The notes beneath the pieces are model-generated. The model did no database searches, had not been told where the DNA came from, and saw only the letters and a list, made by a program, of their open reading frames with translations. The position numbers were made by a program, and so were the translations under genes. Positions 1-7,589 of a stretch of DNA of 14,808 nt are shown piece by piece. The DNA is taken from NCBI GenBank assembly GCA_025765615.1, contig JAIVFJ010000686.1, forward strand, positions 1-14,808. Direction: 5' to 3'. Every line of letters begins with the position of its first letter. Position 1 is the stretch's first letter. The stretch comes from Zopfochytrium polystomum (Eukaryota > Chytridiomycota > Chytridiomycetes > Chytridiales > Chytridiaceae).

Positions 1-464
1 GAAGTTTGGCAACACAAGATTATCCGTCCATTGCGCGAGCGACAACGACGACGGCCTGGCATGTCCAGACCCTCGACGATTGGTGCGCCCCGTTTGAGCG
101 CTGCATTGGCATGCACGCCATCCTCCGTCTACGACGATTCCGGCGCCCGTGCTTGCGCGGGCCTGCGCGCCAGTATCTGGCGTGGCTTCGCCTTCTCGTC
201 GAACTCGTCCGCGCTATCATCCAGCACACTGGTGTGGCGGGCCCCGTCGCCGGCCCCAGCTTTGCCGCGCGAATCGCCCTTTCCCCGGCGGACCCTCGAC
301 ATCCGATGCCGCCATTCTTGCTTCGGTCGCCTGCAAGCTTCCGAGTCCGATCTGAGTCGCGAATCGGCTGTTTTCGATCCGTCTCGGAGTCGATTTTTCG
401 TTCAGCGTTGTGATCCATTGTGACTGTGTGTCTTCGATCGCCGCCCGCCGACCCGCCCTTCGCG
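1..464. other. GC-rich upstream region, no firm gene
   Basis: This stretch lies upstream of the Rab-like gene and presumably holds its promoter and 5' UTR. Several frames are open on both strands, as expected from high GC. The best minus-strand candidate starts with ATG at 302 and ends at a stop at 129 (57 codons) with a mildly acidic patch, but it has no recognisable domain. It could be a first exon of a divergent gene. I see no clear TATA box. Confidence 0.3.
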
Positions 465-1213
465 ATGCCCGTCGTCGACAGGCCCGTCGTCGACCACAGC
501 CTCTACTTTTGCTTTGTCGGCGACTCGGACGATCTCCGCGCGGACCTAGTCGACTCCGTCTGCGACTCGTCCTACTCGACCCGCGGCAACCCCGACCTCC
601 CAAGCTACCGCTACAAGCCACTGCGCGACGTCGACGGTCGCCTCAACCTGGGCCTGCGCATCGTAAGCCCTTTGTGCTTCGACCCGGCCAAACTCCCAAT
701 GAATCAAACCAAACGAAAAAAAAAAAAAAAACAACAACAACAAGAGGGAACTCGCCTCCTCCTGGGGCGGCGAAGCGACGGTGCTCCGCCCCGACGGGAC
801 CCTTTCCGAGGACCTCAGCCACGGCAAGCACACCCTCGTCGTCGTCTGCGATCTGGCCAACCGCGCCTCGCTGGCAGTCGCCGCGCGCTGGCTCGAAAAG
901 GCCCGAGCCCACAACGGCGTCCGCTTCCTCGTCCTCTTCGGCGTGATCCCGCCCGACGGCGGCGCCCGCGACGTTTCGTTTCAGGAGGCAAAGGTCTTCT
1001 TTCTTGACTTTCTTGCATTTCTTCCTTTTGAGTTTTTCCCTTCGAGGGGCCTTTGGGTGACACCTGCGGCCCGTCCTTTAGGAGTTTGCGCGCGCTCGGA
1101 GCGCATTCTACGGCGAAGCCGCGACTGGCAACCGTGCCTCCACTCGCGCGGCATTCGAGGTGGTCGCGTTGGCGGCCGTGGATGCCACGACCGATCCGAG
1201 CCAAGAAAGCTGA
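465..1213 (+). CDS. Rab-like pseudo-GTPase, three exons
   Basis: I read three exons, 465-662, 745-993 and 1082-1213, joined in phase 0 by introns of 82 and 88 nt, giving about 192 residues, a normal Rab length. Residues 9-63 align with Rab proteins almost without gaps: the hydrophobic first strand, then FVGDS where Rabs have the P-loop, and the interswitch DVDGR. Exon 2 gives the HTLVVVCDL strand (Rab IIVVYDV) and the ARWLEKA helix. The exon 2/3 joint recreates the Rab-like AKEFA, and AAFEVVA matches the last helix. The nucleotide-binding motifs are missing: GxxxxGK(S/T) reads GDSDDLRAD, there is no DTAGQ or NKxD, and SAK is absent. The C-terminus ends in SQES with no prenylation cysteines. 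It therefore probably neither binds GTP normally nor anchors to membranes by prenylation, and may be a scaffold. The first acceptor follows an A-rich rather than pyrimidine-rich tract, and the second donor is weak (GTCTTC). The GTG at 420 is in frame, but 465 is the first ATG. Confidence 0.7.
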
Positions 1214-1328
1214 GTCTGCTTGTGCGAAATCGTCCGTGGCACCTCGTTTGTTCGGTCGTGCACGATTACTCTGCCGGCGCGTCGTCGAAGGCCATGCAGA
1301 AGTCACTACGGGCAATAATATCATCGCA

Positions 1329-2005
1329 TTAACTTAGAAAATGCTCAGCGCAAGCGCGAAAAAAGACTGGGGTGCAGTTTCTCTGGTTTGGGTGCGCGTT
1401 GCTATAAATCGCGTGGGAAAAAATATCAGGGCGTCCATCAACTCCCGTAATCATGGGTGATGAAATCAAGTGCACCCATTTGTTGCACTCACTGAGCTCA
1501 CTCACACACTCACTTAGAGTGGGATAAATATTCAGGTGTTCCCAGATCTGTGGCTTTGCGAGCCCCAACCGAATTGTGTCAGCTATAGAGTTATAGTGCA
1601 CCACTTTTCCTGCGGATGTCTTAAGGGACCGGGTAGTGATTTCACGGAGGTTGACTGCGTGTTTTTGGATTTTCTTAATCATGTGCAAAGTGGGAACATC
1701 ATTCACTCCAATATCAACAAGAAACCCTAAAATTGCTTTTTAACGGGATTAGGAAATCTAAACGGCTGCTGGCTGAAGAATTGTGCAAGCTTCATGTCCA
1801 AAGTTGGCACGCTGAAGTAGAATGGCTCTGGTGGGAAGGGAGGTTTTATTTGTTTTGATTGACCTGGAAGAAGCTGATTAGAATAGATTCAAACAACACA
1901 ATCCACAACCTGACTGTCCATTGTTTTTCTTTCTCCGCCTCAGGTTGATTGTCAGGGATTACGAGCCAGCCTCGTCATACTCGCTGTCTGATGGATCAAG
2001 GGGTG
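1329..2005 (-). pseudogene. Decayed CACTA/Plavaka-like transposase, inner piece
   Basis: On the minus strand an open segment (about 1751 to 1329) carries the order of motifs I know from the large fungal CACTA-like (Plavaka-type) transposase family. These are a VNDVPTLHMIKKIQK block (family: KDVPS..ALRK.Q), a G-x-x-x-x-x-N block followed by an ANP-like LAKP, then a YPTLSE block (family YPE...SE), and NKW....SSPM (family KW.....SPM). Upstream, 1752-2005 continues the family-like order in changing frames with stops (TAG, TAA), ending in an acidic D/E/S run at the retrotransposon junction. It is interrupted, frameshifted and lacks the catalytic C-terminal part, so it is a relic. An alternative is a host gene derived from such an element. 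Family assignment is from remembered motif order, not a search. Confidence 0.55.
2001..2005. repeat. Target-site duplication GGGTG (left)
   Basis: Five bases immediately outside the left LTR end, identical to 5860-5864. A 5-bp duplication is typical of Ty3/gypsy integrases. Confidence 0.9.
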
Positions 2006-2313
2006 TGTCAGGAACAGGGCAGGACAGGACAAGGCAGACAAGGAACTGAGAGGAGTGATGATTGTATTGGAAACAATAATTCACTTGAGGGATGGGACAG
2101 GTCCCCCATCCCCCTTTTATACCTTTTGAGAGTGTTCCTTGTCAAGACTCAAAGAAAGTTCCAGAAAGAGCAATTAGTAATACAATGATACCAATGATAC
2201 CAATGACAACAAGACAAGTCAGGAAAGCAAAGAAGGTTCCAGAAGGTTCCAGAAGGTTCCATGAAGGAATGTTCTAGAAGGTTCCAGAGGTTTCCAGAGG
2301 GTGATTCATAACA
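2006..2313 (-). repeat. 3' LTR (308 bp)
   Basis: It has the same ends as the 5' LTR and follows directly on the integrase stop codon and polypurine tract. It carries a single 45-bp unit, so it is 45 bp shorter than its partner. Otherwise only one base differs, which implies little time since insertion. Confidence 0.95.
2154..2284 (-). promoter_or_regulatory. Heat-shock-element arrays, 3' LTR
   Basis: Three clusters of phased GAA/TTC units: three at 2154-2166, six at 2232-2259 and four at 2267-2284, all with 2-nt spacers inside each cluster. Confidence 0.7.
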
Positions 2314-3600
2314 TCATCTCCCCCTTTTAGGCCTCTTCTGCAACTTGGTGGGGTACCTGGTCTTAAACTCGAGCAGAAGGTCTTGGCAGTGAGTGAGGTT
2401 TGACTCAGGCTCCCAGGTGTTGTCAGCATCTGAGTAACCTCTCCACTTAACAAGGAACTTGAGTGTTCTTCCAAACCACTTGGCATCCAAGATTTGTTCA
2501 ACCTCAAATTCCTCTTCACCTTCTACCTCAACTGGAGGAGGAGGAGGAACAACTCTGCCTGGAATGGAATTGGCCACAAACTTCTCTAAAAGGCTGACAT
2601 GGAAAACTGGGTGGATCTTCATGGATGCAGGGAGATCCAGCTTGAAGGTGACTGGATTGATTTGCTCCAAGATCTTGAAAGGACCCAACTTGAGGTTGTC
2701 TAGCTTGGGACTTGGTCTTTTGGTCTGCAAGTTCTTCCTCAGAAGCCAAACTTGCTGACCCACAGCAAGGTCATGGTCCATTCTGTGAGTGTTGGCAAAT
2801 CTTGAGGCATCTTCTTGGGCTTGCTTCAGGGTGGAGTCCAGGAAGGAGTTGATGATCTTGAGCTTATGTAAGTGTGAAGCTGCAGCAGGAGCTTGGACAT
2901 TGGATAGGGTCTCTTGTCCCAGAAGATCTCCTCTTGGATTGAAGCCATAGGTTGCAAAGAAAGGAGATAGCTGGGTGCTTGAGTGGAGAGAATTGTTGAG
3001 AGCAAATTCTGCCAGTGGAAGGAGGGTGGGCCAATCATCCTGTTGATAGCTGACATAGCACCTCAAATACTGCTCCAGAGTCTGGTTTGTTCTTTCTGTT
3101 TGTCCATCAGTCTGAGGGTGATAAGCAGTTGACAGTTGAGACTTGATTCCAAGGGCTGCTGTGAGTGCTTTCCAAAATTGAGATCTGAACTGTGGTCCTC
3201 TGTCACTGACGATTGACTGAGGCAGCCCATGGAGCCTGAATATGTGCTGCAAAAAACAGGTCTGCTGTTCCTTGTGCATCTATATTCTCAGTGCAGGGGA
3301 TGAAATGGGCCAACTTTGTCCTTCTGCAGATGACAACAAGGATAGAGTCAAATCCATGGGATGGGGGCAGTTTCACAATGAAGTCCATGGATATTGATGA
3401 CCAAGGGCTGATGGCAATTGGGAGGGGCTCCAGAAGTCCATAGGGCTTGTGTCTGCTGGATTTGTTTCTTTGACAGGTTTCACAGCTGCTGACATAGTTC
3501 TTGATGTACTTCCTCATGCCTGGCCAGTAGAAGTCTCTGGAAACAAGCTCATATGTCTTGTGCTCTCCTGGGTGTCCAGCTGGTTGCTGCATCATGCCTT
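2314..3600 (-). pseudogene. Integrase with C-terminal chromodomain, frameshifted
   Basis: The HHCC zinc domain (AGHPGEHKTYEL ... CETCQ) begins near 3585, after a frame change from the protease-linker frame. The first catalytic Asp is in ISMDF. A further shift occurs at a run of six T near 3255, after which the 3279-2314 frame carries SDRGPQF (Asp) and TDGQTERTNQ (Glu) with D-x35-E spacing. The GPF.I.......F.L.LP module follows. A chromodomain lies at about 2365-2517 (core FLVKWRGY and NTWEP). The stop codon abuts the 3' LTR. Integrase inserts element cDNA; chromodomains target chromatin marks. Two frameshifts make this copy inactive unless they are sequence errors. Confidence 0.88.
2317..2328 (-). 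promoter_or_regulatory. Polypurine tract
   Basis: The minus strand reads AAAAGGGGGAGA and then TGA, which is both the integrase stop codon and the base triplet touching the 3' LTR. This is the expected primer for plus-strand DNA synthesis. The tract overlaps the last codons of the integrase frame. Confidence 0.85.
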
Positions 3601-4089
3601 GTCTTGAGTATCTCAAGTTTTTCCTCTTCTTGGCTGATTTGAATCTTGTGAGGCTTGGGGTCCTTGGAAATAGCATGGGCCCACACACTGTCAGGAAGCA
3701 ATGAAAGGTGTGTCTTGGATGGTGGGGTGAAACCATCTCCCCCTTCAGGTGCAAGGTCTGTCCTTCTGTGCTCATCAGTGGGGGGGCTTGAATTCTTGAC
3801 TGGGAACTGCGATTCTTGAATCTTTGACTGAGGGTTCTGTTCTTGGCAAAGACTGTGAGCTGTGGAGCTTGAATCTTGAATTTGGACTGTGAACTGTGGT
3901 ACTTGAATCTTTGACTGTGGGTTCTGTGAACTACAGACTTGGCCATGACTGTGAGCTCTATGAGCTCTACTTGAATCTTGACTGTGAACTGTGAACTGTG
4001 GAACTTGAGTCTTGGCTGGCTGTGAATCTTGAATCAAGGGCTTGAGAGCATGAGACTTGGGGGCTTGACTTGAGTTTTGGGTGACTGTT
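3600..4089 (-). other. Repetitive linker in place of RT and RNase H
   Basis: Between protease and integrase, where about 1.5 kb of reverse transcriptase and RNase H should be, there are under 500 bp. Most of it (about 3780-4060) is imperfect direct repeats of elements such as TTGAATCTTTGACTG and GTGAACTGTG, encoding Ser/Gln-rich units with a recurring QSKIQ motif. No YxDD-type reverse-transcriptase motif is present on either strand. About 3610-3700 resembles the spacer just before the integrase zinc domain. Confidence 0.75.
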
Positions 4090-4445
4090 CCGATTGGTGG
4101 AGGTTGGACTTGACCAGTGACCCAATCAATGGCAGGGTTCTGGGCTTGCAGCCATGGTAATCCCAGGATGACAGAGAATGTGGGTGAGCCAAGGTCCAAT
4201 ACTTCCAGATTGACCATGGATGGTGGAAAGTCTTGGATGTGGAGGTTTAGCTTGGTTTCATGGCTGATTTCCTTGAACAGAGCATGATTGGCAAAGTGGA
4301 CCTTGAGGGGTGTGGATTTCTTGATCGTAGGAATGGCACAAGACTTGGCAAGGGTGGCATCAATGATGTTGCAGGATGATCCAGAGTCTATAAGGGCCTT
4401 GGTTGTGATGGTTGACTTGGGTGAGAGTTGAATCTTGACATCCAT
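4090..4445 (-). CDS. Retroelement aspartic protease domain
   Basis: The frame opens at 4445 and runs to 3549. Residues about 15-25 carry the catalytic LIDSGSS motif (D-S-G), and about residues 85-100 carry ILGLPWL, the second conserved hydrophobic-Gly block of gypsy proteases. It cleaves Gag and Pol. This frame is the same as that of the gag zinc knuckle, separated from it by one TGA. The downstream part of the open frame leaves the protease and enters a repetitive linker. Confidence 0.8.
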
Positions 4446-4541
4446 GGTGAGTTGGTGGGGCTTGGAATCTGAGGTGTTTGTGGTGCTGGTGGTGGTGATG
4501 AAACAGGGGCAGCTTGGAGGAGGGTCCAGGGAATTGCCCCC

Positions 4542-5466
4542 TCAGTGAGCCTGGACCTGGGAGTTTGGGTGCTTCTTCCTTGGGCAGTCCTTGACAGCAT
4601 GCTCCTTGGAGCCACAGTAAAAACACAGTCCCTGCTGGGCCCTCCTTGTTTTCTCCTCTTGGCTCAGAGGGACCCTTAGGAAGTGTCTCAACTGCATCCA
4701 CTTGCATGGGTTCAGGAACGTAAGAGCCTGAGGAACTGGGGTAGGTCTTGATGTAGTTCCCTACTTGTCTTTGCTTCAGCCTCTTGGAGTAGAGTCTGTT
4801 GTCAATCTTGATGGCAAGGAGAATGTACTCTTCCAAGGTCTCAGGGATGTGCAGAGACTGGGAGAGCATGTCTTGGATAGACTCATGGAGACCATCATGG
4901 TACAGCTCCATCAGAGCTGCATCATTGTATCCAGAGTCTCTGGCTAGTTGCTTGAATTGGTTGGTGTAGGCCACACAAGATTGCTTTCCTTGCTTGATAT
5001 GCTTGAGCTTGGATCTTGCTGTCCAAGATGCGTAGGGGTCACCAAAGGTAGCTTCCAGCCCCTCCCAGAGCTCTTGCAGGGTGGTGGGTGTGCTTGGGAG
5101 AGATCTGTACCATGATTGAGCTTGACCAGACAGGAGGGTGCTTGTGAAAAGAACCTTGACTTGCTCACTGGGAAATCTTGAAGGTTGGAGAAGGATGACA
5201 TTCTCCACAGTGGCCATGAAGTTCCTAAGGTCTTTGGCCAGCCCAGTGAACTTGTCAGGGCTGGGAACCTTGGGCTCTCTTGCTTGGTTGGCTTGAGGCA
5301 GGGGAAGAGCTTGATGTTCTTGTTGGTGAAGTTGTTGTTGAAGCTGGTGCTGCTGGTGAAGGACTTGTTCTTGAAGTTGGTGTGTCTGTCTTGAAAGGGC
5401 TTGTAATTGGTCCATCAAGGCTTGGAAGGCAGTTGCATCAGGGAAGGTGTTGTTTGGGTCAGACAT
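4542..5466 (-). pseudogene. gag: gag, frameshifted
   Basis: The ATG at 5466 lies 41 nt inside the LTR. The product begins with a Gln/His/Leu-rich coiled-coil-like segment (residues about 15-55), then a Retrotrans_gag capsid region (about 65-220) with the WYRSL and F.Q.AR type motifs. The CCHC zinc knuckle (C-x2-C-x4-H-x4-C, at 4584-4625) is in a different frame from the capsid; the shift lies around 4650, in a GGAGAAAAC run. The knuckle frame then ends at a TGA at 4542-4544. The original capsid frame stays open to 4360 but is out of register there. Gag packages element RNA in cytoplasmic particles. Confidence 0.85.
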
Positions 5467-5493
5467 GATGGCAGAGAGTAGTGGGAGAGGGTG

Positions 5494-5504
5494 AAGTGAA
5501 TTAT
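5494..5504 (-). promoter_or_regulatory. Self-priming primer-binding site
   Basis: On the plus strand 5494-5504 reads AAGTGAATTAT, which equals minus-strand positions 5587-5577 of the LTR, the predicted first 11 nt of the element RNA. The RNA 5' end can therefore pair with this site. It lies 2 nt inside the LTR edge, as a PBS should when integrase trims two bases. No TGG (tRNA 3' CCA complement) is present. Tf1 of fission yeast primes in this way, with 11 nt. Confidence 0.8.
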
Positions 5505-5615
5505 GATGTCAGGAACAGGGCAGGACAGGACAAGGCAGACAAGGAACTGAGAGGAGTGATGATTGTATTGGAAACAATAATTCACTTGAGGGATGGGACA
5601 GGTCCCCCATCCCCC

Positions 5616-5622
5616 TTTTATA
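5616..5622 (-). promoter_or_regulatory. LTR TATA box and predicted RNA start
   Basis: The minus strand reads TATAAAA at 5622-5616. About 35 nt downstream, at 5587, begins AAGTGAATTAT, the 11 nt repeated at the primer-binding site. This spacing is right for a TATA-directed start and marks the likely R boundary. The same arrangement is in the 3' LTR (TATA 2115-2121, RNA start about 2086) and in the solo LTR (6619-6625). Confidence 0.75.
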
Positions 5623-5732
5623 CCTTTTGAGAGTGTTCCTTGTCAAGACTCCAAGAAAGTTCCAGAAAGAGCAATTAGTAATACAATGATACCAATGATA
5701 CCAATGACAACAAGACAAGTCAGGAAAGCAAA

Positions 5733-5830
5733 GAAGGTTCCAGAAGGTTCCACAAGGTTCCATGAAGGAATGTTCTAGAAGGTTCCAGAAGGTTCCAGAA
5801 GGTTCCATGAAGGAATGTTCTAGAAGGTTC
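5733..5830 (-). promoter_or_regulatory. Heat-shock-element array, 5' LTR
   Basis: The heat-shock factor site is alternating GAA and TTC with 2-nt spacers. Here 5768-5805 contains eight consecutive units in exact phase, 5813-5830 four more, and 5733-5750 four more. A separate three-unit site (GAAAGTTCCAGAA) sits at 5655-5667, about 33 bp upstream of the TATA box. The array is in U3, upstream of the promoter, where an enhancer is expected. Binding by heat-shock factor is inferred from the motif. Confidence 0.75.
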
Positions 5831-5859
5831 CAGAGGTTTCCAGAGGGTGATTCATAACA

Positions 5860-5864
5860 GGGTG
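5860..5864. repeat. Target-site duplication GGGTG (right)
   Basis: Identical partner of 2001-2005. Together they show that both LTRs belong to one insertion and were not joined by recombination between elements. Confidence 0.9.
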
Positions 5865-6228
5865 GTAATTCGTCATACCCATCGGAAATGTCGCTGTCTG
5901 ATTGGGATGCTAATTCATCTGCATTCGACTCTTCTCCGTCGTCATCACTGCTCCCATCCTACTCATTGAACAGGTGGAACTATTGTTGGAGGGGGGTACG
6001 TAGATCTGTAGGGTTAGTCCAATTGATTCGTTCACGTGTGTTCTGTGAAACAGACTTTCAGTTTGCTCATCGCTGGGAGTTCTGTCCACAACAGCTTCTC
6101 CCTCCAGCCTTTCAAACAGCGCTTGAGCAATCTTGTGCCGTTCGGTGTGGAGGTTGGAGGTGCTCGTCCAGTCGGCTTCTGAACTCAAAGATGCCGCTGC
6201 AAGCTCGACACTGCCACTGCACGGACAT
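5865..6228 (-). pseudogene. Decayed transposase, N-terminal zinc finger and acidic region
   Basis: This is the 5' part of the same relic, on the other side of the retrotransposon. The ATG at 6228 starts MSVQWQCRACSGIFEFRSR, which continues into a C2H2 finger of spacing C-x2-C-x12-H-x4-H. The frame stops about 38 codons in; neighbouring frames carry on to an acidic stretch rich in Asp, Glu and Ser. Removing the retrotransposon and one copy of GGGTG joins this acidic frame to the acidic residues at 1960-2005 without a shift. An N-terminal zinc finger followed by acidic linker is compatible with the transposase family proposed for the inner piece. Stops and frame changes show that it is dead. 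Confidence 0.5.
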
Positions 6229-6508
6229 GGCGAGGGAAAGAAAGAAAAGAGTTTTGGACAACTTTCACTGATCTTTGCAGACTGCTGTGAGCACCACTTA
6301 ACGAGCCACGAAGAAAAAAATTGGATCAGAGATCTCCCCAACCTCCCTTGATTGTTATGGTGCTGTCACAAGCAACATTTCGGTGGCGAGGAGGTTCGTG
6401 TTTGGAGAAGTGGAAGTTGTGTTGAGCGCACACCACTTGCAGGAAAGTAAGGTTCCATACTGCTCTTCTCAGTGGGATGACAGGCAACTTGATGCGCTTG
6501 ATCGCACT
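6229..6508. other. Upstream flank of the transposase relic
   Basis: No gene supported. On the minus strand, if the solo LTR and one GCACT copy are removed, a frame stays open from about 6975 to 6326 across the junction, but it has no recognisable motif and no ATG start. It may be upstream sequence of the relic transposon. Confidence 0.3.
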
Positions 6509-6814
6509 TGTCAGGAACAGGGCAGGACAGGACAAGGCAGACAAGAAACTGAGAGGAGTGATGATTTGTATTGGAAACAATAATTCACTTGAGGAATGGG
6601 ACAGGTCCCCCATCCCCCTTTTATACCTTTGAGAGTCTTCCTTGTCAAGACTCAAAGAAAGTTCCAGAAAGAGCAATTAGTAATACAATGATACCATGAT
6701 AACCAATGACAACAAGACAGTCAGGAAAGCAAAGAAGGTTCCAGAGGTTCCACAAGGTTCCATGAAGGAATGTTCTAGAAGGTTCCAGAAGGTTCCAGAG
6801 GGTGATTCATAACA
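6509..6814 (-). repeat. Solo LTR of the same family (306 bp)
   Basis: It has the same TG...CA ends and order of sequence as the LTRs at 2006 and 5507, including the TATA box (6619-6625), the RNA-start sequence and heat-shock sites (6657-6669 and six phased units at 6768-6795). It is flanked by perfect 5-bp duplications GCACT (6504-6508 and 6815-6819). This shows a separate insertion later reduced by LTR-LTR recombination. It carries several small indels relative to the other two LTRs, so it is older. Confidence 0.92.
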
Positions 6815-7072
6815 GCACTGCTGGAACAGTATAATGTTGGCCAAACAATCACAGTCCTGCTGTCTGAGGATAAGTGATTGGACGCCAATCGGAAAAGAGC
6901 AGGTTGGGGGTTGTGTATCAGGGATGTGCAAGCGCCAGCGGCAATAATGATGGGGGTGTGCGTTGCGAGCACCACCCATTTCCAATGGATTTGACAGCGG
7001 AGCTGTTGGCGAGGGGATGGTCATCTAGTATTGAGAGCATTGTTGCAACGGCTGGTGAGAGAGAAAGTGCAT
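6815..7072. other. No gene recognised
   Basis: Short frames only, on both strands. It may be the continuation of the flank interrupted by the solo LTR. Confidence 0.3.
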
Positions 7073-7175
7073 TGTGTGTGTGTGTGTGTGTGGGTGCGAG
7101 TGGTGTGTGTGCGTGTGTGTGTGTCTGCGTGTGTGTGTGTGTGTGTGTTTGTGTGTTTGTGTGTTGGCTCATTGG
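7073..7175. repeat. (GT)n microsatellite, imperfect
   Basis: About 100 bp of GT on the plus strand with occasional GC, TC and TTT interruptions. It is of the alternating purine-pyrimidine type that can form Z-DNA. The Cys-Val-rich frames across it are not genes. Confidence 0.95.
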
Positions 7176-7589
7176 TGTGTGAGAGTTGGTTGAGTGGGTT
7201 GTGGTCAGGATGGACACAGAGAAAGCGAGGGAACGTTTCTCCTCACAGAATTTAGCATTTGCCGGAACCATCGCCTGGTCGAACCTTGCTCCAATCCATC
7301 ACAGGTTGCAGGTGTATGTGTATGTGTGCGTGTGAGTGAGTGCGGAGGAGCCATCATCCAACAAGACGGGGATCCTGCTTGCACCATCCCCCGGTTGCGA
7401 AGCCTGTTCAGTCATGCAGGACTCGCCTTCACACAGGTTGCCAGAACGGCGATTCGAGGAATCTTTTCTCACACATTGTCTGAACCAGCCACCGGACCAA
7501 ATCCTCCACCAATATTCGCCTGGGTTAGGGGTGTTATGAATTTGCTGGAGAAGCAAATGCAGTGTTAACTCTTGGAACACATTGAATGT
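7176..7589. other. No gene recognised
   Basis: A plus frame (7194-7568) and a minus frame (7595-7299) are open, but both cross a short GT/CA patch near 7313-7340 and show no domain. I cannot choose between exon and intergenic DNA. Confidence 0.3.

Larger units (their letters stand above)
2006..5859 (-). mobile_element. Ty3/gypsy chromovirus, internally deleted, non-autonomous
   Basis: This is a complete LTR-to-LTR insertion of 3,854 bp in minus orientation: 5' LTR, primer-binding site, gag, protease, linker, integrase with chromodomain, polypurine tract and 3' LTR. The LTRs are TG...CA bounded and the whole is flanked by the 5-bp duplication GGGTG. Reverse transcriptase and RNase H, normally about 1.5 kb between protease and integrase, are missing. 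The remaining frames have at least three shifts (near 4650, 3585 and 3255). The LTRs differ by one substitution plus a 45-bp copy-number change, so integration is recent. The element must have been moved by enzymes supplied in trans. Self-priming PBS and chromodomain place it near the Tf1/sushi type of chromoviruses by inference. Confidence 0.93.
5507..5859 (-). repeat. 5' LTR (353 bp)
   Basis: On the minus strand it starts TGTTATGAATC and ends CCTGACA. It matches the 3' LTR except for one substitution near 5652 and an extra 45-bp unit (units at about 5732-5776 and 5777-5821). It contains U3 with heat-shock-type arrays, the TATA box, and R/U5. The first 45-bp unit carries an ACAAGG variant also found in the solo LTR, so two-unit arrays may be the older state. 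Confidence 0.95.

Noticed and set aside
20..418. 132-codon minus-strand ORF in the first 420 bases
   Set aside because: Arg-rich random-looking product in GC-rich DNA; overlapping frames of similar length exist on both strands.
2092..2277. Short plus-strand ORFs inside the LTRs (also 5593-5778)
   Set aside because: They are antisense to U3/R and made of the GGTTCCAGAA repeats; identical in both LTRs because the LTRs are copies.
5491..5506. tRNA-primed PBS
   Set aside because: No TGG next to the LTR; the 11-nt self-match explains the site better.
6326..6975. Minus-strand gene restored by removing the solo LTR
   Set aside because: The frame stays open across the junction but has no ATG, domain or convincing codon pattern; it may be chance.
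7073..7175. CRISPR or tandem-array system from the (GT)n tracts
   Set aside because: Simple dinucleotide repeat without spacers; the same at 13625-13717.
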